Below are positions 7,794 through 16,184 of a stretch of DNA of 64,000 bases, in pieces. The stretch is taken from NCBI RefSeq assembly GCF_019649015.1, contig NZ_BLPI01000001.1, positions 2,847,001 through 2,911,000 of the forward strand, read 5' to 3'. Made by a program: the position numbers and the translations under genes. Within the stretch, counting starts at the first letter, position 1. Each line of letters begins with the position of its first letter. This stretch comes from Agarivorans litoreus (GTDB lineage: Bacteria > Pseudomonadota > Gammaproteobacteria > Enterobacterales > Celerinatantimonadaceae). Under the pieces are notes generated by a model that worked only from the letters and a program-made list of their open reading frames with translations, did no database searches and was not told the origin of the DNA.

Positions 7794-9591
7794 CTTTATA
7801 TTGAGTCCACGTAAGTTGTCGAATGACTAAGCCTTGTTGGTTAACACTGAGTTTTCCGGTTAAACCACTTAGTTGGTAGTCTGAATAGCCGCGCATTTGA
7901 GCCAGTTGACTAATCAGCGAGTAGGCATCATAACCCAAAGCGTACAAACGTTTCTGCGAGTCAGAAGAGCTAGGCCAAAGCTGCTGATGGCGAATCGCGT
8001 TTACCGATTGTTGCTCTAATATCCAAGGCATTTCGCTGATGTAAATGCCGTCTAATTCGTTTTCGCTGGTTTCATCATTTTTGTCATAGCTGCGTGAGCT
8101 GGCATATAAGCGTGGGCTTACTGCAAATGGGCTTACGGTTACATCAATAAACGCCTTAATTAGCTTAGTTTCGGTATTGTTGCCCACCAAATATAGAGAG
8201 TTTGCATCGCTTCTAGAGCGTACTTCAGCTTCTAAGTCTTGCCCCAAAATCTGCTTAAACTGGCTAATACGCTGCTGGCTCATATCGGTATGTAATAATT
8301 TACGCACCGCGCGCTGTAGATCGTTGCGGTTAGCGTAGTAGATAACATCTACAGGAGAGCTAGAAAGGGTTTGCCATTCCTCTGTAAATGACTCAGCCAT
8401 GCGCTTGCCCAAGCTGCTTTGTGGGGCTAACAGTAGTGGATTTTGCTCTTCGCGTTGCGCCATGAACTGAGCGGCTTGTTTGGCTTCATCCTCTGGCGAA
8501 AGTGGAAAGAAGAACTGTTGGTCCTGTTCACCAGCTTGCACATCGTTAAGAGCGAACACTGGTTGGGTTGGTGCAAGGCTTAACAAACTGCGTAGCTGCG
8601 ATTTTAACAGCGGCCCAACGATGAAATCGATTTGGTCTTGTTCAAGCTGGGGATAGAGTGTTTCCATTGCTTGGGACTGGGTATCGTAAAACACCAATTC
8701 TGTATCACCGGTAAACTCAGTTTGGCTATCTAAGAAAGCGGATACTAAACCGTCTTTTACCGCCAAACCGTTATTTTGGTATTTACCACTTAACGGCAGC
8801 AAAACTGCAATTTTTTGTGGCGTATAAGGCGTAATGCTTAGTGCTTTAGCTAGATCACCAGCTACATAATCTAGTGCTGGGTGGGCTGGGTATTCGGTTT
8901 TCCAAGTTTGTAGCTTAGCAACCAATTTCTCCGGTGATTGCTTGGGGTCGTTACTTATTGCAACAATTTCTAACCAGCCGTTGCGTAATTCGTTACCTGG
9001 CTGCTGAAAGCTGCGTAGGGTAAACGCGGTAAGTGGTTTCAGCAGTTGCCAAATAGTTTGATGATTGGTTTCTCGGGCTTCTTCTGATAGATAACGGTCT
9101 AGCTCGATAAAAGCGCCAGAAGCAGCTAAAGGATTATTTTGCTTTTGATAAATTTTGCCGCGGGTTTGGAAGTAGGCATACCAATAATCATCGGGTAGTT
9201 GCCAGGCTGGGTCAAAATCTAACAATGCTAAAGCCGGAGTGTATTGGCCTTGAAGCTCCAAAGAGTAGGCGCTTACTATGCGCAAGCCTGCCCCACGTTG
9301 TACCGTGTTTGCTTGCTGATTTAGCGATGTGGTAACGGCATCACCGGCTTGGAACATGCCTTGTTGATAGTACGCTTTAGCTGCCAGCAGTTCCCACTCA
9401 AAGCTCTGCTCTACTGGCGCAATGCTAGCCTGATCCAAATAAAACTCTGCATTATGTTCAGGCGCAACAGCAATTGAAGGAAGGTCTATAGCTACAATAG
9501 GCGGCTTGGTTGGGCCACTACTACAGGCAGCGAGCAAAAGCATAAGGCTTAAACTGAGATAACGTAGCGCTGAGATCAGGTTATGTTTCAA
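7732..9591 (-). CDS. lpoA: Penicillin-binding protein activator LpoA
   Basis: 619 aa outer-membrane lipoprotein (lipobox LLAAC, Cys23). The N-terminal half is helical and TPR-like; from about residue 255 (KIAVLLPLSGKY) it has a periplasmic-binding-protein-like domain. LpoA reaches through the periplasm to stimulate PBP1a transpeptidase activity. First gene of the minus-strand run; divergent from rsmI as in E. coli. Confidence 0.95.
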   Translation of the reverse strand: MKHNLISALRYLSLSLMLLLAACSSGPTKPPIVAIDLPSIAVAPEHNAEFYLDQASIAPVEQSFEWELLAAKAYYQQGMFQAGDAVTTSLNQQANTVQRGAGLRIVSAYSLELQGQYTPALALLDFDPAWQLPDDYWYAYFQTRGKIYQKQNNPLAASGAFIELDRYLSEEARETNHQTIWQLLKPLTAFTLRSFQQPGNELRNGWLEIVAISNDPKQSPEKLVAKLQTWKTEYPAHPALDYVAGDLAKALSITPYTPQKIAVLLPLSGKYQNNGLAVKDGLVSAFLDSQTEFTGDTELVFYDTQSQAMETLYPQLEQDQIDFIVGPLLKSQLRSLLSLAPTQPVFALNDVQAGEQDQQFFFPLSPEDEAKQAAQFMAQREEQNPLLLAPQSSLGKRMAESFTEEWQTLSSSPVDVIYYANRNDLQRAVRKLLHTDMSQQRISQFKQILGQDLEAEVRSRSDANSLYLVGNNTETKLIKAFIDVTVSPFAVSPRLYASSRSYDKNDETSENELDGIYISEMPWILEQQSVNAIRHQQLWPSSSDSQKRLYALGYDAYSLISQLAQMRGYSDYQLSGLTGKLSVNQQGLVIRQLTWTQYKDGQLVPLEIQANTLQDQDIE

Positions 9592-9730
9592 GGTTTATAC
9601 CACTAGTATTGATTAGTTAGTGCATATATTAAGAGCCAAACGCTAAATAATCTACAATCGAAGTGGTGAAAGATTGAGGCAAGTGAGGCTTTTGATTAAA
9701 GTAGAGGCCGTTTTTATCAGAGGTGAGTTT

Positions 9731-10570
9731 ATGTCAGCCATCGGTACTCTTTATATTGTAGCCACTCCTATTGGCAATTTAGCAGATATCACACAGCGTG
9801 CTATTCAAGTGCTTAAGGATGTGTCGATGATTGCAGCCGAAGATACGCGCAACACTGGTCGGTTACTTAATCATTATGAAATAGGTACTCGCTGTGTGGC
9901 GGTACACGATCATAACGAGCAACAAAAAATAGCCTGGTTAGAGCAACAAGTGCTAGGTGGAAATGACATTGCGTTAGTCTCAGATGCAGGAACGCCACTG
10001 ATTAATGACCCCGGCTACCACCTAGTAAACGCGTTTCGCGCTAAAGGCTACCCAGTTGTGCCTTTGCCGGGTGCTTGCGCGGCTATAGCTGCGCTGTCGG
10101 TAGCGGGTTTGCCTACAGATAGGTTCTTGTACGAGGGATTTTTACCGGCTAAAACCAAAGCACGCCAAGAACGATTAGACGAACTTCGTCAAGAAACTCG
10201 AACAGTAGTGTATTACGAATCGCCCCACCGCATTTTAGATAGCCTCGCCGATATAGCTAGTTGTTTAGGGGAAGAGAGACAAGTTGTGCTTGCTCGCGAA
10301 CTGACCAAAACCTTTGAAACTATTAAATCCATGCCCGTTGGAGAGCTACTTAGCTGGGTTAAAGCCGACCCCAACCAACAAAAAGGGGAGATGGTATTAA
10401 TTGTGGCCGGTTACCAAAAAGACAGTGAGCAGTTACCAGTAGATGCTTTAGATACGCTTAAGTTATTGCAAACAGAGTTGCCATTAAAGAAGGCCGCAGC
10501 ACTTACCGCTAAAATTTATGGTTTAAAGAAAAACGCCCTTTATGACTACGGATTAAAGCGCGGCGAATAA
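9731..10570 (+). CDS. rsmI: 16S rRNA (cytidine1402-2'-O)-methyltransferase
   Basis: 279 aa. RsmI methylates the ribose of C1402 in the ribosomal decoding centre, using S-adenosylmethionine. The tetrapyrrole-methylase fold starts with [17 protein letters not shown], and the [10 protein letters not shown] and [12 protein letters not shown] segments are typical. The ATG at 9731 is chosen over an upstream start because GAGGTG precedes it and the family begins there. It is followed 41 bases later by rnpB. Confidence 0.96.
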   Translation: MSAIGTLYIVATPIGNLADITQRAIQVLKDVSMIAAEDTRNTGRLLNHYEIGTRCVAVHDHNEQQKIAWLEQQVLGGNDIALVSDAGTPLINDPGYHLVNAFRAKGYPVVPLPGACAAIAALSVAGLPTDRFLYEGFLPAKTKARQERLDELRQETRTVVYYESPHRILDSLADIASCLGEERQVVLARELTKTFETIKSMPVGELLSWVKADPNQQKGEMVLIVAGYQKDSEQLPVDALDTLKLLQTELPLKKAAALTAKIYGLKKNALYDYGLKRGE

Positions 10571-10597
10571 GCGCTATTCTTGCTGATAATTGTTTGC

Positions 10598-10603
10598 TAT
10601 AGT
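10598..10603 (+). promoter_or_regulatory. rnpB -10 box
   Basis: TATAGT eight bases before the predicted RNA 5' end (G10612). The -35 region is poor (TATTCT at 10575-10580, 17-base spacing). Confidence 0.55.
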
Positions 10604-10611
10604 CCGCCACC

Positions 10612-10993
10612 GGAGTTGGCTAGGCAATCGCTGCTTCGTCGTTGTGCGCTCTTTCGGGAGTGGCAGACGGGCGAAGGGGAGGAAAGTCCGGGCTCTATAG
10701 GGTAGGGTGCCAGGTAACGCCTGGGGGGCGCGAGCCCACGACAAGTGCAGCAGAGAGAAGACCGCCGATGGCTCTTCGGAGTACAGGTAAGGCTGAAAGG
10801 GTGCGGTAAGAGCGCACCGCGCGTCTGGTAACAGTATGCGGCGAGGTAAACTCCACCCAGAGCAAGGCCAAATAGGCCCCCTTAAGGCGCGACCCGCGTT
10901 GGGGGCGGGTAGGCTGCTTGAGCCATTAAGCGATTAATGGCCTAGACGAATGATTGTTCACGACAAAACCCGGCTTATCGGCCAACTCCACCT
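10612..10993 (+). ncRNA. rnpB: RNase P RNA (bacterial type A)
   Basis: About 382 nt, close to the 377 nt of E. coli. This is the catalytic RNA that trims tRNA 5' leaders. The hallmark block GAGGAAAGTCCGGGCTC lies near 10679, the partner block near the 3' end runs into CCCGGCTTATCGGCC, and the 5' GGAGTTGGC pairs with 3' GCCAACTCC to form helix P1. The last 18 bases before the tail are also the left attachment site of an integrated element. The tail CACCT, similar to that of E. coli, therefore comes from the element. Confidence 0.97.
10972..10989 (+). repeat. attL, 18-bp direct repeat inside the rnpB 3' end
   Basis: GGCTTATCGGCCAACTCC, identical to 18153-18170. It includes the 3' strand of rnpB helix P1, so integration here leaves the RNA gene intact. 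Confidence 0.92.
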
Positions 10994-11014
10994 AATTTTA
11001 AGGTGTTGTTTTGT
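10989..11014 (+). terminator. Element-supplied hairpin after rnpB
   Basis: CACCT-AATTTTA-AGGTG followed by TTGTTTTGT. A short stem with a T-rich tail sits where a terminator for rnpB is needed, since the original one was moved to 18,180 by the insertion. Confidence 0.45.
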
Positions 11015-11041
11015 AACTTTAAAAGGTTATTTGAATTGATT

Positions 11042-11073
11042 GGTACACAATCTGGTACACAGGTTGGTACACA
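11042..11073 (+). repeat. Three GGTACACA repeats, 12-bp period (putative left arm sites)
   Basis: Copies at 11042, 11054 and 11066, ending at the integrase start codon. The same motif recurs at the other end of the element. Likely integrase or excisionase binding sites that may also control the integrase gene. Confidence 0.65.
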
Positions 11074-11074
11074 A

Positions 11075-12574
11075 ATGAAATACCTTCAGTTGCGAAACAG
11101 CACTTATTATTTTCGTTATCGGGTTCCTTTGAGGTTTAGAGGATGCCTACCTCTCAAAGAGGTAAAACTATCCTTACGCACCGATTCTTTTGCTCAAGCT
11201 GTTGCTAGAATAGCTCCTAAATTGAGAATAATTAAGCGTATCCAGTCTATGGCTACCCCTCACCCCAGTTTGAAGCAGTTGTTTGAAGAATTAACGGATT
11301 ATACGCGGGCAGATAGTTTATCTGAGTACAAAAGGCATGAGCGTGACGGTGGGGCAGCTAGTGTCTTTGAGGTTATGGAGTCTGTAATTCGTAATAGCCT
11401 AAAGAATGGAGGGGGAAAGTTTACCCCCAATGATTACGGTATTGATATCACCCCACCAGCTGAACTTGACGAATGCCTTAATTTTGAAGAGTTAGCCTTA
11501 ATGCTCTGTAAGGCTATGTCAGAGCGTATATGCAATGGGCGCTCAGAGCTATTCTACGACCTTCACTCCAAAGCTCTGGCGCTCTCTCAAGCGAATGTAG
11601 GGTCAAATAACGGCTTGTTGCTTAGTAAGGCTTGGGAGGAGTTTAAGGTTACAAAGGAGTGGGGTGATAAAGCAGCTAAAAACTATCAAAGACTATATGA
11701 AGTTATGTTGGCTTATTGGGGTGACGTAGATATTAATACAATCGATAAAAATAGTATTAAAGAGCTTCTTTCTCGCTACCAAGACTTCCCGAAAAGAAAC
11801 AATAAACCTTTCAACAAAATGAGCTTGTCTGAAATCATGCAGTTTGATGTTGCTGATATTGCCGATGAGAAAAAAATAGCCCCAAAGTCAGTAAAAGAAC
11901 TGCTTAAATTATGCCAAGGCTTTTTTAGTGCTTTTCTGGCGGATGAGAAGAGCTATTTAAAGGCTTCACCCACCTTGGGTGTTAAGTACGCGGTTAAGTC
12001 ACCCTCTTATGCTGCTTACTCTGACTCACATATTCTAAAGGTTAAGGAAAAAGCGCAATCACTTGAAGGTTGGAAGAAATGGGTAATTCTATTGGCTATT
12101 TATACTGGCGCAAGGAGAGGTGACATTAAAAGCATATCTGCTAGCAGTGTGCGAATGGATGAGGATAGTGGGCGTTACTATATTTGGATTGAAGAAGGAA
12201 AGACCGATGCTGCTCAAAGGCCGATTCCCATACATAAAGAATTAATAAAATTGGGATTTATGGAATTTATTGAAAATAGGGAGGGGATACTATTCCCTGA
12301 AGTAGATAAAGCGCCTAATCGTATGACTTCACTTGTTCATAGAATCAATCGTGAGCTAGGTCTTTCTGAGTGCAACGATAAGGGGCTTAGGTATTCATTA
12401 CATAGCTTCAGGCATACATTTATCACCAAAGTGCAAGCGAAGGGTATCACCACCTCTTTATTTCAAACCGTGGTAGGCCATCAAAAGAGTGAGCTTGGTA
12501 TTTCACAAAGGTATACTCATGAAATTCCAGTAAAGGAGCTTTTCGCTGTTGTGGACTCTATAACTGATTGGTAG
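11075..12574 (+). CDS. Tyrosine recombinase / integrase of the rnpB element
   Basis: 499 aa. The N-terminus MKYLQLRNSTYYFRYRVP is the arm-binding type seen in many island integrases (DUF6538-like). The C-terminal catalytic domain (about residues 310-490) shows R347 in YTGARRGDI, H443-x-x-R446 in HSFRH, H469 in VVGHQ, and the nucleophile Y480 in SQRYTHE. The catalytic set is complete, so the enzyme looks active. It sits next to attL, as expected. An open frame continues upstream to a GTG at 11003 through the GGTACAC repeats (reading GTQ-GTQ-GTQ). The ATG at 11075 matches the family start, although no clear ribosome binding site precedes it. Confidence 0.93.
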   Translation: MKYLQLRNSTYYFRYRVPLRFRGCLPLKEVKLSLRTDSFAQAVARIAPKLRIIKRIQSMATPHPSLKQLFEELTDYTRADSLSEYKRHERDGGAASVFEVMESVIRNSLKNGGGKFTPNDYGIDITPPAELDECLNFEELALMLCKAMSERICNGRSELFYDLHSKALALSQANVGSNNGLLLSKAWEEFKVTKEWGDKAAKNYQRLYEVMLAYWGDVDINTIDKNSIKELLSRYQDFPKRNNKPFNKMSLSEIMQFDVADIADEKKIAPKSVKELLKLCQGFFSAFLADEKSYLKASPTLGVKYAVKSPSYAAYSDSHILKVKEKAQSLEGWKKWVILLAIYTGARRGDIKSISASSVRMDEDSGRYYIWIEEGKTDAAQRPIPIHKELIKLGFMEFIENREGILFPEVDKAPNRMTSLVHRINRELGLSECNDKGLRYSLHSFRHTFITKVQAKGITTSLFQTVVGHQKSELGISQRYTHEIPVKELFAVVDSITDW

Positions 12575-12682
12575 AAACAGTGTTGAGGTACTGAGGCTTG
12601 AGAGGAGAGAGGGGGAGCAGCCTCTCAGAAAATTAAAATATCTAGGGTAAAGAATTAGTTTCACCTAATAAGCCTCTATCCA

Positions 12683-12690
12683 ATCGCCAA
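12683..12690 (+). repeat. Target-site duplication, left copy
   Basis: ATCGCCAA, identical to 13997-14004 on the other side of the insertion sequence; 8 bp as typical for IS256-family elements. Confidence 0.9.
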
Positions 12691-13996
12691 GAGGCTGTAA
12701 CAGATTCTGTGTATCTGCCATCTAGTTAATGTGTTTTTCTAGACGTTCCTCGAACTCGATAATAAACCGACTCATAGCTTGGCGCCAGTTTTGAATGGGC
12801 ATTGTCCATTTCTTGCTGGCGTCTTTGATTGCTAAGTACACCATCTTGGTTGCGGCCTCATCGTTTGGGAAGAGTTTCCGCTTCTTTAGTGCCTTGCGTA
12901 TTACGCTGTTGAGAGACTCAATCGCATTGGTGGTGTAAATGGCCCGACGGATATCTTCAGGGTAGTTAAAGAGCGTATTGAGGTTCTGCCAGTGATTGCG
13001 CCAAGATTTGGAGATTTGCGGATACTGGCTATCCCAGACTTCGCTAAAGCGCTCCAGCTCAAGTAAAGCTTCATCTTCTGTAGCTGAGCGATACACACGC
13101 TTCAGGTCGGCTGTAACCGCCTTGTAGTCTTTCCAGGATACATACTTCAATGAGTTTCGCACCATATGGACTATGCAAAGCTGGATATGTGTTTGGGGGA
13201 AGACGGTATTGATCGCATCAGGGAAGCCCTTCAGGCCATCTACACAGGCGATAAGTATATCTTCAACACCACGTTGATTGAGTTCAGTTAGAACACTCAG
13301 CCAAAACTTAGCACCCTCGTTTTCGGCTATCCACATGCCCATTAACTCTTTCTGGCCGTCGGTGTTAATGCCCAAAGCAAGGAAGATAGATTTATTGATA
13401 ATGCGTTTGTCTTGGCGGATTTTGACCACGATGCAGTCGAGATAGACGATAGGATAAATGGCATCGAGTGGTCTAGATTGCCACTCCACAATTTCCTCCA
13501 TCACCGCATTTGTGACACGCGAAACTAGGCTGGGTGATATCTCGGCCCCGTACCACTCATCGAAAGCATTCACGATGTCACGCGTACTCATACCTTGCGC
13601 ATAGAGCCACAAGATCTTGTCATCCATGGAGGTAAATCGTGTTTGATGTTTTTTGACCAGCTTGGGGTCAAAAGAGCCAAGGCGATCCCTAGGAGTATCA
13701 AGCTCAAACTCTCCGTCTTCGGTTTTTACGCGCTTAGTGCTCTTTCCATTGCGGGTATTATTCGACTTGGAAGGTTTGTGTTTTTCATAACCAAGATGCT
13801 CATCCATTTCAGCGTTGAGTGCCGCTTCAACAGTGATTTTTTTGAGCATCTGGCTGAATTCAGTTAAATCATCGGGAGTTTTGATTCCCTTTGCAGCTTC
13901 TATAGCAAAAGCTTCAAGTGCTTTCTTATCCATGTGCCTATCCTTAGCCATTACGGCTTTAAGTTTAGACAGTTACACAGAATTTAGGACAGGCTC
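12691..13996 (-). mobile_element. IS256-family insertion sequence, intact (1306 bp)
   Basis: Terminal inverted repeats begin at 12691 (GAGGCTGT) and, on the other strand, at 13996 (GAGCCTGT). They match at 22 of the first 29 positions and share ATTCTGTGTA. The element is flanked by a perfect 8-bp duplication, ATCGCCAA. One transposase gene fills it. Perfect flanks and an open frame suggest a recent insertion into the island. Confidence 0.94.
12722..13951 (-). CDS. IS256-family (mutator-type) transposase
   Basis: 409 aa, full length. It catalyses DDE-type transposition of its own element. The acidic residues are seen in VYLDCIVVKIR (first D), CVDGLKGFPDAI (second D) and TTNAIESLNS (E), all conserved positions of the mutator superfamily. 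The IQLCIVHMVRNS block between the last two is typical. No frameshift is seen, so the enzyme is probably functional. Confidence 0.96.
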   Translation of the reverse strand: MAKDRHMDKKALEAFAIEAAKGIKTPDDLTEFSQMLKKITVEAALNAEMDEHLGYEKHKPSKSNNTRNGKSTKRVKTEDGEFELDTPRDRLGSFDPKLVKKHQTRFTSMDDKILWLYAQGMSTRDIVNAFDEWYGAEISPSLVSRVTNAVMEEIVEWQSRPLDAIYPIVYLDCIVVKIRQDKRIINKSIFLALGINTDGQKELMGMWIAENEGAKFWLSVLTELNQRGVEDILIACVDGLKGFPDAINTVFPQTHIQLCIVHMVRNSLKYVSWKDYKAVTADLKRVYRSATEDEALLELERFSEVWDSQYPQISKSWRNHWQNLNTLFNYPEDIRRAIYTTNAIESLNSVIRKALKKRKLFPNDEAATKMVYLAIKDASKKWTMPIQNWRQAMSRFIIEFEERLEKHIN

Positions 13997-14004
13997 ATCG
14001 CCAA
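13997..14004 (+). repeat. Target-site duplication, right copy
   Basis: ATCGCCAA, matching 12683-12690. Confidence 0.9.
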
Positions 14005-14099
14005 CTTAGATAATTTAGAAAATCAGGTGCTTGCCTATATTTGTCATGTTAAAGCTAACATTACTGTACGATTATTCATTTCTTATTGTTCTGTAAAAA

Positions 14100-14888
14100 T
14101 CAAGGTGACAGCTGGGCACAGACTACGTATACCACCAGTAGTTGAAACAGTCTTACATTAATTATTGTTGAGCGAAGGTCTCTGACGGTAGTCGTGTTTT
14201 CAAACGTATTCCCGTGAACAATCTGGTGTCTATGGCTATTTATGTTGTTTAAAAACTCATGCCATACTGTTTGCCCTTGATAGTTAGAAGTTATCAGGCC
14301 ACTACTTTTAGTCAGTGATGCAGAATAAGGAAAAGCATCACAAGCCCTAGAAACAATCCGATGGAGTAAGCTCAATCTTCTTTTTGCGGCTCGAGGGGAT
14401 TCAAACACATCTTCATACGATGAGCCATGCAAATTCTTGAAGACATCTCGCACGCCAAACTTGCGAAGAGCTTGTGATACCATATCTGGCTTGGGGTTCT
14501 TGTTACTATTGCCCCCGAACAAAAAAGCATCCACATTGGCTTCGAAATCACTGACGCCTTCAAGGGTTTGTATCAGTGAAGCTTGGAATTTTCGAAAGTC
14601 TTTTTCATCAGACATAGCTGCAGAGTAATAGCTAGCAGCCACTGCTTCTTTTGCAGGGACTGGGAATTCAGAAAAGCTCAAATGACGATTCAGGTCATCA
14701 ACCAAGCTCTTTACCAAGCCCTTAATAAACCCCTCCATGTGAGAAATCATAAGAATACTTGTGGAGCGGCAAAGGGAGTCATACATGTCGCTGCCCGCAT
14801 CATGCTTATCGGCTTCTTCAATCAACAGCTCCACTTCTTTCCAGCGGGTGTCGGTAGTTGCAATTAATTCTTGCAGAAATGTAGGCAT
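14100..14888 (-). CDS. HEPN-like protein (MAE_28990/MAE_18760-like), probable effector RNase
   Basis: 262 aa soluble, mostly helical protein. Near the C-terminus it has R220-HQIV-H225, an R-x4-H motif as used by HEPN ribonucleases, in NSHRHQIVHGNTF. The helical segment SILMISHMEGFIKGLVKSL (about residues 43-61) fits a HEPN helical bundle. It starts 5 bases after the DUF262 gene on the same strand, so the two are made together. Proteins of this kind commonly accompany DUF262 genes in defence loci. RNase activity is inferred, and similarity was judged from motifs only. Confidence 0.72.
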   Translation of the reverse strand: MPTFLQELIATTDTRWKEVELLIEEADKHDAGSDMYDSLCRSTSILMISHMEGFIKGLVKSLVDDLNRHLSFSEFPVPAKEAVAASYYSAAMSDEKDFRKFQASLIQTLEGVSDFEANVDAFLFGGNSNKNPKPDMVSQALRKFGVRDVFKNLHGSSYEDVFESPRAAKRRLSLLHRIVSRACDAFPYSASLTKSSGLITSNYQGQTVWHEFLNNINSHRHQIVHGNTFENTTTVRDLRSTIINVRLFQLLVVYVVCAQLSP

Positions 14889-14893
14889 ATAAT

Positions 14894-15985
14894 TTAAACC
14901 AAAGCTAACGCTTTCATTATTCTAACTCTCACCTTCGATACATCGTTCACGCTACCTTGGCATGCCTCAAAAAATTCTTTGTCATTGAATAAGTTAACAA
15001 ATTCGTCAAAGTTAATAGGGGAGCCAGTCAGAAATGCTTTTCGCGACATGGCCATTACTGAGTCGAAGACGGCAGCATTAAACTTTGACATTTCTTCAAG
15101 CTTTCCTGTTTCAGTATTAACTTTATATTTAGCAAACGGTTTGTCAGTATTTTTATCAATGAGGGCTATTACGAGGCGAAACTCCTCCATGAGCGCTTGA
15201 GTTTTTTCTTGTGGCAGTTCATTAAACTCTTTCATTTTGTCAGTTAAGAATTGCTTAAATTTACCTCTGTATGCTTCATAGCCTTCAGCTGTTGTCAAAG
15301 CAAAGTAGCGAAGAACCAACTCTACATCTTCCATTTTCTTACGCTTGGCGCTGCCCTCTGATATGTGGGCTAAACGCAAGAAAGTCTCGTTATTCGCGGC
15401 TTTGTTTATTGCCTCCCTAAAGCGCCCTCTACAGGTCGCGTTTCTTAGTTCTTGTGGCTCTAGTTTTACCGAGCCAGAATTCAGCCTCTCGAATATATCA
15501 AATTTGACCTGTTGGTCTAATGTAGAGTCGATTCGTAAACATCTAATAGTTCTCTCTTCTAGCCGTCTAACTAAGAACGGTGGTAAGTCAGAATAGGAGC
15601 AGCCATTCAGGGGCTCCAAGGCTTCTAACTCTTCTAGTTGAAACTCTTTGTTGAAAAAGTCTGTAACTGCTGTCAGGCGCTGTTGACCGTCTATCACAGA
15701 GTACCTAGCCACACCATCATCTATCTCCTCATCCACATCAATATCTTGAGATATGTATACAAATGGAATTGGTATATTAAGGATAAGGCTCTCAATTAAT
15801 TTAGATGCAGTCTTTACGTCCCATCGGTGGCGGCGTTGGTAATCTGGGTTCAATCTAATGATATTCTTGTTAATTTTCTTAACTAACGTTTCCAAATCGT
15901 ACTCAACGGTCACCGCTCTGACGGTGCGTTCTTTTGCTATCTGCTGAAGCTCTTCTAGTTTGGTTTTTAACGAAGTCATCATCAC
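14894..15985 (-). CDS. DUF262 domain protein (ParB/Srx-like, GmrS-type N-terminal domain)
   Basis: 363 aa. The DUF262 domain is clear: YQRRHRWD (about residues 49-56), the DGQQRL motif (99-104, the nucleotide-binding or nucleotide-hydrolysing signature of this fold) and FERLNSGSVKLEPQELRN (167-184). DUF262 proteins act as NTP-dependent sensors or nuclease partners in several antiphage systems such as the type IV enzyme GmrSD. Here the partner is a separate HEPN-like protein, not an HNH domain. Upstream gene of the pair; the ribosome binding site is weak (GGTG). Confidence 0.85.
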   Translation of the reverse strand: MMMTSLKTKLEELQQIAKERTVRAVTVEYDLETLVKKINKNIIRLNPDYQRRHRWDVKTASKLIESLILNIPIPFVYISQDIDVDEEIDDGVARYSVIDGQQRLTAVTDFFNKEFQLEELEALEPLNGCSYSDLPPFLVRRLEERTIRCLRIDSTLDQQVKFDIFERLNSGSVKLEPQELRNATCRGRFREAINKAANNETFLRLAHISEGSAKRKKMEDVELVLRYFALTTAEGYEAYRGKFKQFLTDKMKEFNELPQEKTQALMEEFRLVIALIDKNTDKPFAKYKVNTETGKLEEMSKFNAAVFDSVMAMSRKAFLTGSPINFDEFVNLFNDKEFFEACQGSVNDVSKVRVRIMKALALV

Positions 15986-16070
15986 ACCAATTGATTATAG
16001 GTTTTTATGCAAGAACAATATCATAACTCAAATTAATCTGTCTTTATCGCTCCAACTTTACCAATTAAAA

Positions 16071-16174
16071 CCTATCGCTAGGCCATACCTATCTGGTTTG
16101 TCTATTTTTGCCTATCATTTGCTATCTTTATGACTTATATGATAGGTTTATCGTATAGGTATTTAAATGATAGG
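16071..16174. repeat. Array of CCTATC / GATAGG motifs in the divergent intergenic region
   Basis: CCTATC occurs at 16071, 16088 and 16111; on the other strand GATAGG occurs at 16141 and 16169, with a near copy (TATAGG) at 16154. The inner pair forms CCTATCAT ... ATGATAGG (16111-16118 / 16139-16146). It lies between the DUF262 gene and the serine recombinase gene. It could be a resolution site bound by the recombinase, or an operator for both genes. Confidence 0.65.
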
Positions 16175-16184
16175 TGATGCGCTT

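Noticed and set aside
12683-14004. ATCGCCAA flanks of the insertion sequence as a secondary att site
   Set aside because: They resemble ATCGGCCAA of the att core, but their exact placement next to the inverted ends fits a target duplication.
14100-15985. Complete GmrSD-type restriction system
   Set aside because: The DUF262 protein lacks the HNH-containing GmrD part (DUF1524), and the neighbour is HEPN-like. The HNH-like gene at 16,901 is on the other strand beyond the recombinase, so I did not join them.
14100-15985. Classical toxin-antitoxin pair
   Set aside because: Both proteins are large and the DUF262 partner is not an antitoxin type, although an RNase plus regulator relation cannot be excluded.
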